NCBI RefSeq assembly: GCF_030867145.1
Contig: NC_134441.1
Span: 8,788,992-8,852,991, forward strand
Source of the DNA: Opisthocomus hoazin
Lineage: Eukaryota > Chordata > Aves > Opisthocomiformes > Opisthocomidae
Direction of reading: 5' to 3'
DNA length: 64,000 nt
Both the position numbers and the translations under genes were made by a program. Each line of letters begins with the position of its first letter. Positions within the stretch are counted from its first letter, which is position 1. Shown one piece after another: positions 9,901 through 21,900 of this stretch. The notes beneath the pieces were generated by a model. That model saw nothing but the letters and a program-made list of their open reading frames with translations, did no database searches and was not told the DNA's origin.

Positions 9901-12900
9901 AGCTAAGGCAGCAAAAACTATGCTTACTTTAAATTAGCTAAATTTGCCCTGCAGAGTTAGTTTCATGAGAAAGTGTCTGAATATCTGTGCTCACAGCAGT
10001 GAAACAGGCACAGAGCACGTAAGGCAGGAGAGCGGCTTTCTGTTCCACCTCCTCACCCACTCCGTTACCGAGGCCCACAGACGTCACCCTCCTGCCAACA
10101 CCCGAGCGTCCGCAGGAGAACAGCAGACGCGGAACGATGCTTCTGCCAGCACTCTGCCCCTAGTTTCAACCATAAACAGTTCATATTGAACAAGACATAA
10201 TATTTACCTTTGTTACAGTTAACATATAAAAATTGGTTACACTGTTTTCATGTGCACGTTTGATCCGCAGCCTGCACTCTTCCTCGTCGATTAGCTCGCC
10301 AACATACTCATTCACAAATTCACCCTGAAAAGGAAAGGAAAACAAAAATAAGAAATCCATGTTTACCGCTTCTGATGATAATAAAGGGAAGCAGCACAGA
10401 AGAAGGAATTTCCTATAAAAATATACTCTAATCATCACAAAAAGCATTAAACTTTAACCACCTAGCAGGCAAGACGTGAACACGTGCACCAGGTGTTTGC
10501 TGTCTAAGCAATAAGCTCACTCAAAACAAAAAGAGTTGAACGCCAGGAGCGTGAGAAAGCTGACTCGTTACCAGATGTCTGTAAGAGTAATCCCGCAAAC
10601 TGCCCCACCCCAAGCAGCCCACTAACGGGAAAATGCTGTCAGCGTGTTGCTGTGTAACAGCATAAAAAGAAAAGGCAAAAGGAAAGACGTAAGAATAACC
10701 CCCTGCAAAGGGGCTCACAAGTCAAGCTGACTCCACCCACCCTCCGAGCTTCTCTCATACTTTGTGACTGTCACTTGCTGGCTTATGGTAAGGATGAAGG
10801 GAAGAAAAGGAAAGAAAGAGAAAAAACAGGTGACTTCTTTTGCCAGCCCTCTAAGATTTCACCATCTTCAATGGCTTTACTTAGGGAAAGAAAACAATAT
10901 TCAGACTGCCTTTTCCCAGGCCGCGCTCTCCCTCTTTGCCCAGGAGGCAGCGAGGAAACGCAGGCATGCCCTGTCCCTCCACCAACAGAAACTCACAAAT
11001 TCACAGCCACCTGGAACTAGCTGGTCTTCTGCAAGCACCAAGGTTAAGACGCTTCTGTCAGAACAGCTAAGCAGATTTCACCACCGCAGACGTTTCATGT
11101 CTTTTTACCACAAAGCATTTACTTGCAAGTACTGAAATCTTTGTACGCATTCGCTTCAGGTACACAGAGTTGCAGTGTTCTCGCATCAAACCACACCGAT
11201 GGCTACCACAACCTCTGTCCTTTAATTCGGTTGGACTTCATGACCTTAGAGATCTTTTCCAACCGTAATGATTCTGTGATTCTACCTTTTTAATGCTCCT
11301 TTTTGTCCTGAGACCCCATCCACGTCGATCCGTCTTTATGATTTCGGCGTCAGGGTAGAGCCTTTTGGTGAAGCACTGGTTCTGGCAGCGCTCTCCCGCC
11401 GGGCACACCTGGGGATGGCACTCGTACTGCAGCATCCTGTTCAGGCACTCCGACTCCAGCCCACAGGGGTTCTCGTCCGACGGCTTGCAGTTACAGCGAG
11501 GGATTTCCGACAGGTCAGCTACCTGAATCTGAACCTTCCCTATTACCTTGTTGGACTGCGGAACAAGAGAAAAAAAGAATAAATGATGAAGACGACGCAC
11601 AAAGAACACAGACTTAATGGCTTTACTGGAAGTCAATCATCAATCGACATGAGCAGGCAAGAAAATAACGGTCACATCATTATTTTCCTTCTACAAGTAT
11701 ACTCCCTGCAATTCAGCGGCAGACGCGTGCGCTTTTACAGACGGCATCTGTTGCCACTCAGCTGCCAACCTAACTGGGGACATATACTGTCCAGGGAAGT
11801 CAGTAGCGAACAATTTAAGGAAAGAACATTAAAACTCGTGACTCTAGACAGTTCAGCACGAGTCTCTCCCCAGTAAAATTACTGCTTCAGTAACCCAAAG
11901 TGCACAAAATTTATCAAGTACGTCACTGGGATCTCTTCCAACTAAAACTAAAAACATAAAGGAAACACCACCAAGCCCTATGTGTCCAAAACTGCTGGCA
12001 AGAGTTAGACTCTGCAGCCTGCAGCAGGATGAGCAGCCAGTATTCCTACTGATATTAGAGGTCAGCATTAAAATCTGGTAAGCTGTAATGGCCAGCGTGT
12101 ATCTAAGACACATGACACGAGCTTGCAACCAGCAAAATTCTACCTCGGGTAAAGCTGTTCTTCAACCGTTAACTCTCTTTCACAAATGCTCTGCTAAAAG
12201 AATGTTTTATGGTACTAGAAGATGGAACACAAGATTCTTGAAAAGAACAGCAAAATGATTTGTTTGAATTTCTTTAAGCTCAAATTGTTGCAAATACTGG
12301 TGTAAATACATAGTTTATCAATGCACAGAATAAAAACAGGAAAAGAAAGAAGCCAACTCACTTTAATGTGTTTGTAAGGTGGAGGTTTCCTTGAATTCCT
12401 TTCAATTTCCAATGCCTCTTTGCTTTCTCTTTGTGCTTTCAGCTCCTGGAAGCGCTTTGCTGCTTCTTCAAGTGCTGTGCAAAGGAGTTCAAAACAGAAC
12501 GCAATTAGCACCAGCTGCTGTTAATCAGAGATGTACATGTATGCAATTAAATTTTTTATGTATTTTAAAAGCTAGGAATAAAACTCAAATGAAAACACAA
12601 GCTAAAAATGAGTTACTGCAGTATATCATGAGTCTATCATCAGGTACTTTTCCGCAGGTATGGAGATACTGAACAACGATCCCATGCAGCAAAGCCCAAG
12701 CTCCATCTTAACATTGCCCACTTTGTGGAAGAATTGAACTTGCCCACAATAATACACAATGAGTAGGCACTTAAGGAAACATATTTTGATCTGCAGTCAA
12801 GGGATCTACGTAACGTTCGCAATTTTACGTGAACACAGAACACTAGTCACATAATATTCCCATGCAGGTTAAGTGGTGATGGAGACACAAACACGTGGAA

Positions 12901-15900
12901 TTTTTGTCATAAACCACTATAAACTTTGTTTGATTTTACCTTTCTTGAAGGTCTTGTTAATACTAGTTTGCCCCTCAGCAAAGCTTTTATCTCCTTCAAC
13001 ATAAGGGAAAACTCTGCCCTGGTGTACCCAATAGTAGTCATGTGAACCAAAGAAAAATACTGGGAAGTCCCCGATATCATGTTTGAGGCCCTGTATGTTG
13101 AGAGGCACAGACCTGGGATTGCAGATCTCTGCTGGCCACCACCTGCAAAGCAGAAAAAACCAAGAAGAATGTAAGTTCCTTGAACTATAGCCTTAGCCTC
13201 TGTGATTGCCTAACTGGATTGAGAAATGAAAGCCAGTTTTCCTTTCTTAAAGCAATGAACTCCTTCCTCACACAGTCAAGGCTCCCCTGGGAAGCACCAT
13301 GCAAAACATAAGAAAAGTTCTTCCTCCACATTTGGAAAAGCGCTGTAAGAACACAAGTGGCATAAGAGTGGACTTCTAAGATCACCTATAAATGTTTGTA
13401 CTCCTGCAGGTGACTAACAGCAAACACAAGCCAGGGCATCTCGGTTCTATAAGACAGCCTCTGGTTTTCCATATCGCTATTACGCTCTACAGAGCAAATG
13501 TGAGCACAGTCAAGTACCCATCATTGCTTGGAAAAAGCAGGAGAATTTAATTCAAAGGGCATCATCGATGTCCGACACAAAGCAGATGAATTACCATATT
13601 TTTAGTTCCTGTGCATGAAGACTGAGCGGCTCTGAGTTATCTTCCCGTGATTCTACGGTACATTAAAAACATGCAACGCATTAAAAAACAAAACTAGCCA
13701 ACTTGCCTGTAATTTCCAAGCTTGACCCAAACGATCTGCTTGTAACGTAGCTTCTTGCCAGCCTTACAGTCATTGCAATTCCAGGACCCTTCAGGCATTT
13801 CTATGTTGAGACACTCAGGGTGAAAGGAAGCTGGGCAGGATTCACAGCATAACAGTTTTCCACCTTTAAACAAAGAAACCCTGCTTGGTTTATAGAAGTA
13901 AGGATTTGCCTCCCCTGGGCATTCGTTTTACAACATCCATTCTACATTCTCGTTTGCCTCACAGAAAAAAATGGCAAAAGAAAGAGATCAAGTCAAACTT
14001 AACAATGTTGGTTAAAAAAGACCGTGCTGTGCCATCCTCCAGCGTGCAAGCTGTGGCTCTTGCCTGCATCAAAGGCACCCAGAAAAGCAGCTGAGATTTT
14101 CCAAGCATGAGGTAAGTTGGCGGGAGAAGCAACATTCCCAAAGGAAGCATTGCATCTGAAAGCAGTGCCGCCAGCCTTTATGTCTTTGCTGATGGCCAGG
14201 ATTCTGGTTTATGACTCTGGTGACGTCCAAAACAACGACAAGTAACCGAGTTCTGAAGAAACACTTTTTCAATCAACATTGTTATGACTGAATCCCTCCG
14301 CAATCCGTTAGTGTGCATCAAAAAACCCCGCAGCCTATAGGTCGAGCAATGCTTTTCTGTACCGAGGACTTGGTAACAGAATTGTAGTAGGTCTGCTTAT
14401 TCCACAAAAAGAAGTTCACCAGTATGAGCACAGTACGTAATGCCAAATGTGACACCACACAAGTTGTCCCCATCCCAAAAGTTTCTTTTGCGCACAAAGG
14501 AAATCTTCATGCAGTGGTTAATATTAATTTCTGCAGTTTACACTTATTTGGGCAAAAGTTGTTTTGGCTGGCTTGTATTTTGGCAGGTGTGTTAAACACG
14601 GAGAGCCACGGCACATCTCTCAGCCACTCTGTGCAAACAAAGCAGCTCATACAGTAAGACATGATACATTATGTATATTGTAATATTTTATATATCTAAG
14701 TATATAAAATATATATGCACATTTTTACAGATATAGAAATTTTCAAAAAAATTAACAAGTTTGTGTCCCAGATGGAAAACCTGGGAGAGAGTTGAGAGTA
14801 TTTAAAGCCATTTTCAAGCACATATGAAGTGTAAATAGCAAGTTTCAAACATTTATCAGAAAATCTTGTCCACCTATAGACTTTCAAAAATGTCACTGCA
14901 TTAATTGATCGTTGCATGTCACAATAAGCATTCCTTAAATAAATCAGTTGCATGACCAACACTGTATTTCCTCTGCTAAAAACAGTAAAATCCAATCATA
15001 TGGATTTTCCAGAGCTCCCCAAACCCATAATACAATTTTGATTTTCAAAATATTTTTTTGCAAATGTTGTTTCAGAGGAAATACAGTCCCAGTGTAAATT
15101 ACTGAAACATTATCCAACATGGTAAAATGCCAAGAGATGCAAAAAAAAAAAAAACCCAAACAAAATCAAACACAAAACTTTCAGTGCTAAGCAAGAAAAA
15201 AACCCAAGACTTTGCTCTCAGGATGCATTAGTAAGATATTGCTCAAGCTAAGCAGAGGGCTCAAAATAATTTTTGGTTTTAGGAATACAGGAACTACTGA
15301 AAGCCATCAATCTAGCAATGTTCAAAATAACCTAACTTTCGACTGGTTAATTGGGCACCGTTTCTGAACGCTCTCGGGAAATCAAATTTCTGTGGGGAAT
15401 AAAATATGACATCTGAGTATTCGATGCAGCCCACCGCTCTCTCCCCACAGGGTACGCTGAGATGCTACAGCACCGCCCGCACCAGCGCCGCTGCTCGCTC
15501 CCCGGGGTACAGGGTGCTCTGCCCGGGACGGCCGGCAGCTCGGGCCCTCCCGCACGCAGCACCGCGCCGGAGAGCCCGGAGCCGTCCCGCCCGGAGCGAG
15601 GCAGCGCTGGCCGAGCCAGGCGGGCAGAGGCGGAATTCGAGGCCCGAGGACCAACAGACACATACGCAGGCGAAACCTGGCTGCCTTCCCCCCTCAGACA
15701 TCCTCTGGATGGCCACAGGACCCACCCGCCTTCCACCTGGAAAGCCCTTTCTTCTCTCCGGCTCTGCGTAAGCCACCTAGCAGATCCGACACGGAGCCCC
15801 CTCCCTCTTCTTCCACGGAGGAGACCAGTTGAAGAAGCTGTTCTGCATCGTCCTGGTAAGCACTGAACTGCACCACTATCAAGCTCTGCTTGCCACCTCT

Positions 15901-18900
15901 CCACATCGCTGTGTCAGCAGCTTCCCTGAAGCTGGAATAGCCTCGGCCAGATACAAAGTGATTTAACCTCTTTCAAGGAGAATTTAGTGACAGTAATTAT
16001 TTTAAGCCCTTTTGTAATAAAAAAAATTGCCAACAACATGAACGCACGCTCACAATAATCAATGAGTGAAGTTTACTGAAAAGCAATACGTGGTGCTTGA
16101 CAAGCAGACACTTCTTGTTTGATTTAAAGAGAGAAATAATAGAAAAAGCGAAAGTAAATTGAAGAGAAAGAAACTATATTGGTTACCTTTCTCACATTTC
16201 TTTTTGGAAGCTGACGAAGGAGGAGGAATCATAGGTAATTTCATCAACTCAGCACGATTTGATTCATTCAGTAGGTAGTGGGACTTATAGGCATATGAAC
16301 TGAACAGGGGGTCTGAATGATCCTGCACTACCAGCCCTATACGAAACAAACAGAAAGAGATGAGTTGCAATGAAACTACCCATGATTCCATAAAGGAGAA
16401 AATAAAATAAACACCTCTAATGCATTTATGCGTGAATGAAAAAAAGATAAAATGAAGAAAAAGAAAAGTCTGACAGAAAGTTTCTTCACTAAGAAAGAGG
16501 TTATGTGTTTGAGAGACTAAATTAAAATGTAACTGGGAAAGCCTATGATGAATAAGCTGCTTCTAAGTGGAATTTCAATTGTGCTTTTGCCCTTAATTCG
16601 TGCATCTATAGACAAGCACAAGAAAAGCAACCAATTTTGTACCTGTGTGAACTGCCCTCCCCCCCAAACGAAAAAAGCAAGCTAATTTGAAGAGCTGGGG
16701 GATGATGGTCACTGCATCAGAGGTCATGCTGTTAGCTGGCACTACAAACTGAAAAAAAGCAGATGTTGCATACAAGAACTCACCACCCCACCTACTACAA
16801 ATCTATCTCTAAGATCTTATCTATGGAAGTCTTTTGCCTTTATAATTGTGTCAGAAAAAAATAACAAGGGAGGGTCAGTGATTCTGCAAGGCACCAGAGG
16901 GGAAAGAACGGATGAAAGTTCTGCCCTATGTCATTTGTTTTCAAGCAAAGCTCCACCAAGCCTGCCCTCTCACAGCTACCAAATGCAACACTTGGGAGCA
17001 GCCACACGCTCTGTTCTCCTACAGGCATTCATTTCAAACGTGTTCCGTTTCACCGTCCTTCTCCAGCAAGAAGAGTTCTTCCTCATTGCTCCGCAGAGCC
17101 GGGCAGCCCAGGCGACAGCCCCACAGCTACAGGTCAGAAGCGACTGGCCAGTAATTCACAGGAAGAGCAGAGCAACTGGGACCCAAAGAAGCAGGAAAGA
17201 TGAGCTACCAAGATAGCCACCCATTCCTTGTGTGGGACACGCACAGAGCCGAGTGCTGTAGAGAAGCTTTTGGACTGGGGTGCCTAAAGACCTGCTGTCA
17301 CGAGAACAGCAGCATCCTACCTGGAAAGCGTCTCCTCAGGAAGATTCATAAACCAAGCATGACCCACGCATGCAATTATGTGAACGATAATGTGCTTAAT
17401 GAAGAGGATTTCAGGAAGGTGAACAAGAAGTCTTAACACATACCGTATTTCAAGTACCTCACGATAAACAAGTTTGTGTATTTCACAGATTGTCTCATAC
17501 CTACATTTTCTCATTTCAGTACGTTCTGCATCTAAAGACAAAGCTTCTCCTTCTGATAGCAATTAAAGCTAATTAAACAACCGTTCTCGCATACAGATGC
17601 CCAAGTATTTCTCAAGCATTCAGTTCCCGATTTCTTTCTGAGCAGGTGGTCTCCGCGCTCCTGCCATGGGTGCTGTCCTCACCTTATGTCCCTCATGCTG
17701 ACCACATATGACTAGACAGGACTCAATGCAACCCATCCGGGGGAGTTTGCTAACTGTAAACCTCGCACAATCTTTCTTCGGTGAAGCACACTGGCTCCCG
17801 ATTCCAGCTACGCCTAGTAGAAACAAACCCCACAAAAAATTGTCTAGAAGAACAAGTACATAGTTGCTGTAAAATACAGAGGATTCAGTCAGTGGTAGCA
17901 GTTTGTAACTCATCAAGTTCTCATAACTAAGGCTCAGTGAACATCCAGGACAGGAAATTCCATCTGCTGGGGTTCAGAGGCTACTTCTATTGCCAGAAGA
18001 AAACACAGACTTCTGTAGTCTCATCTCTGATGAGGCTTATTCAGGTGTAAACAGAATGACTAAAACAATGTCAAGTGGGAAAAAACAAACAAAAAAGCAT
18101 GAAAACTTTTTCCTGCACTTCACTTATTTTTTAAGAAATAAATGCAAGTCTGCATCTTCAGCAAGCATAAGACTCCCTTACTGTAATTCAGTTTCGGAAT
18201 CCTACTCCTGAATTCTGCTTTCTGCGCCATATACTTACGATGGATGCCAAATAGCAGGTACTCCTTTTCATAAAGCTTTTCAATAGGTTCTACCCAAGAG
18301 AAGTAGGAGGCCTCTATCATACATCTCTGTGTCACAGGGTAAGCAGCCAAAACTTGGAGAAAAAACCCCCAAGGAGATTCACCTTCATATGTATCTGTAA
18401 TAAACTACTGCAGATTTAGAAGCTAGAGTAGGTTCTTCTACAATATTTGTATCTTAAGTCAGCTTCAAGCATCTGTAGTAGCTGTTTTGTATCATGCAAT
18501 GTATTTTGATACTACAGCTTGATAGTGTTTTGAAATTGTCGAAAACAAAATATTTAGGATAAAACCAAACAGCAGCAGCCTGCCATTGCTTTCCATTCAC
18601 GTCTTAGTACAAACACAGCTTTCACTGGCATCAGCGCGGCTCTCTAATGGCCAAGATCGTGTGAGCTACCTCACGCAGAAGCAGAGTGGCAGGACAAGAC
18701 ACCACCCTACACACAGAATTCTTCACATTAATACTTACAGGGGCAGACTAAAGCCCCCGTTGGACCTTGCCAAGAGACATTTCTAATCTGACATTCAAAC
18801 CAGGGAAGATCCACAGAAACTCTTCTGCCATAAACCTGTATCTGATCCTGGTACCAGACCGACTCCGGACAACTGAGACAAAAACCACAAAACCAAAGTG

Positions 18901-21900
18901 CTGAAAGTGTTATGGAACTGCTCTACCTACCACAAAAATTGTTTTGAATGATCCTACTCTAGCTCTAGAAAACAATTTCTTTCCACGTGTTTACACTGGG
19001 CCTTTGGATGCAACTATCGGTTAAATTAATAATTTTGAAGGCTAGGTAATCGTTTCTCTCAGAGTCGGCATCCGATGCAGAATGCCCCAAAGCACACATC
19101 TGCGAACAAAACGCTACATCACACGCTTTCAGCTAGCTCTGCTTCAAGGTCACAGCAGCCGGGTTGGTTTTGCTGTCCAGACTGGGCATTTGCACGTGTA
19201 ATAATACCGTCAGCCCAACTAAACACCAAACACATACAAGGCTACCGAACAACCTAAAATAAGACAGCATAAAGACACATACAACGACAAATTTGCACAG
19301 GTACATTTCTGCAACACTACTATGACCCACACCACACGTATCCTGTTTGGGGGTGGCCCCAAAATGTTTAAACAAGCCCACAAAAGGAGAAACACCAACC
19401 CACGTTCTAAATATCTTTTTACACAGTCGGAGAGCTTTTCTAAGGCTCATTCTAAAACCTCCTGTTTCACTGAGCTTCTGTATTTTTATTTTTTAATTTT
19501 ATTGATTCTTTGTGATGTCTCCTAAATTACTCAGAACGAGGAAAGGGGAAGAAACGAGAGAGGTAGAAATGAAATTACTCTGGCACCATCTTTCCCTTCC
19601 TATTCAAAGGTCTTTAATTACTACTCTGCTCTTCCAAATTCAAGGCAATCTTTCCCATACTAAACCTTCACTTGAATGAACACCAGTGAAAACAAGTAAA
19701 TTCAGGATTCATCTAATTTTCACTTCCTTATTAGCTACTTTCAAAGCTGCTGAGAAGAACACATCCAACATAAGCTTCTGAAATACTGTCTAAAATCCAT
19801 ATTACTACTCAAACACCTAGCTGTGGCGCTTTGATTAGTCTGAGAGAATAATGCTATTTTTGTATTCTGCAACTAAAGCAACTGACATGCCAAAACTTAT
19901 CAATTTGCTATCTGGCAGAACATGACTGACTCAAGAGCCATAAAATAACAGGTGGAAAAAAAAAAAAAGAAAAAGAAAAAAAAAGATAACTTTGGCATAT
20001 GGAAAATCCCAGCATGAAACCTGTTTATACAGTATTGTAAATGTTTTTCTTTCAAAGTTCTCAAATGTGATGGTAGTTATAAATTAAAACAAATTTTTCT
20101 AGTTCATGAGTAAATCCTACCTTTTAGCCTTAAAAATTTAAACACTTTTAAGTCTGAGTGGTGAAAGAATCTCCTTCTGCTTAATAGACAGTGAATAACA
20201 ACACAGCATCCATTCTCAGCTTGCAACGGCTGGAACTGGGGGCTTGGCATCCACTTTTTCCTACTGGCAACACAAGTAGGCCTTCTGAGTACCTATCGCT
20301 GTTTCTGAGTATCAAATATTACAGACCAAAAGAGCAAGCGGAAGTCTCATGAGAACTGTTGACTAACAAAAAAAAAAAAAGAAAAAAAAAAATATCACAG
20401 GCAGCATTTAAGTCCCAGAGAGGCCTAAGGGAGTTTTTCCTCTACAAAATACATTATTTTTATCACTAAACTGCACAGGAGACCATAGAAGAACTATAAA
20501 ACAGGGGAAAAAACAAGTGTGCTCACCTCTTGCACAAACGAAACAAAAGCCTACATTTACAGCTGATGAGGAGTGATTCCTTTTGGAATGGTTACTACAG
20601 ATGAGAATGTGGGATGACACAAACAAGCTTCCTGCAGCAATACAGCCATCTCCCGAGTGATAGGCAATGGGACACCGGAAACATCTCACCATGCGACCTG
20701 TGCAATACAAACGCAGAGAAATGCACCGCGTCAGCCTGGAGTCAGGCTATGGCAGAAGACACCACAGACAGACGCAAGGCTGACTTTTATTCCAGTCAGA
20801 GTACTAGATTTAAAGAAACATTCACGTCTTTTAGAGAAAAAGTTTCACAAAAGTTAACTCTTAACATTCACTTTAAAACTCTGTTAGGAAAAAAATACAT
20901 AGTTTTAATCATTCTAGAGCCTACTTGTTTTGTTCAAATACTTTGGTTAATTCCTAAAAGGATTCTTTTTTTCTTGAAAAGTAATTGTTCTAAAGGCCAC
21001 TACCAACCACCTTTTCAAAAGCCATTCCTTGGCCCTGCACTACCGACCCTTAGTTCCCATTAAGCCCAGCAACAAAGGACGACTGAAGCGTTGCGGATCC
21101 CGGTACGCCTCGACAGCGGTATCAGGCTGCCAGCTGCTTTCCCACCCTCGACAGATTTCACTCCATGACCTCATTACGCAGCAAACCCTGGCTCCTTTCT
21201 GCACGCTGCATTACAGGGGATAGAGCGATTCTCCTTGTTATGCGAGGACACATTCGAGCTCCCTCCCGCTGTTCGAAGCAGCTCTGCTCTCACCTTTGCT
21301 TGCTTTATGAATGTCCTTATCCATCGAGCAGGCAGTGCAGCAGTGCTGCGGGCAACGAAATCCTCGCGACTCGAACAGAGCAGTGGCAAACTTGCGAACA
21401 CACGCCTCGTGGTAAAATTTGCCACACGTGTTGACGGAGCAGCGCTTCACATCTTTGCCAGGAAGTTTACAGGAAAAGCACGTATGTTCTCCTTGTAAAA
21501 GAAGGAATAAGGAAGCTCAACTGTAATGGCCAATCTGAGATACAGATGTTCTTAAAAAAAAAATTCTGAAGCGAAGAGTTACGCTGGTTTGAGCAACACA
21601 GGCTCCCCCCCTTCAAACAGGCAAGTGGGTTACTACAATCCACAGTAACTATGTAATGCTGTTAACACTGAAGTCCCTTATTCTGAGCGAAACACTGAAC
21701 AGTTTATTGCTTTTTGTCTTACCAGGTACTTGCTAAGAATGAGAATCAGGCCTCAGAGGTTAAAAAGGTAACAGAATAACCCAAACACACTCCCCAAACC
21801 TGGAAATTTGCCACCTCAGTTTGCTCTGAACAGAGCACGGCTCCTCCAAGCAGGAAAGCCCTCGCCATGTGTCAGACACAGGAACACACTCACCGTTTTT

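Noticed and set aside
15347-15904. Minus-strand open frame of 185 codons in an NSD3 intron
   Set aside because: Coincides with the CpG-rich patch; no homology and no phase-compatible splice pair that would insert it in NSD3.
18120-18350. Open frame of 76 codons ([10 protein letters not shown]...) in an NSD3 intron
   Set aside because: AT-rich intron, no recognised homology, no good flanking splice sites.
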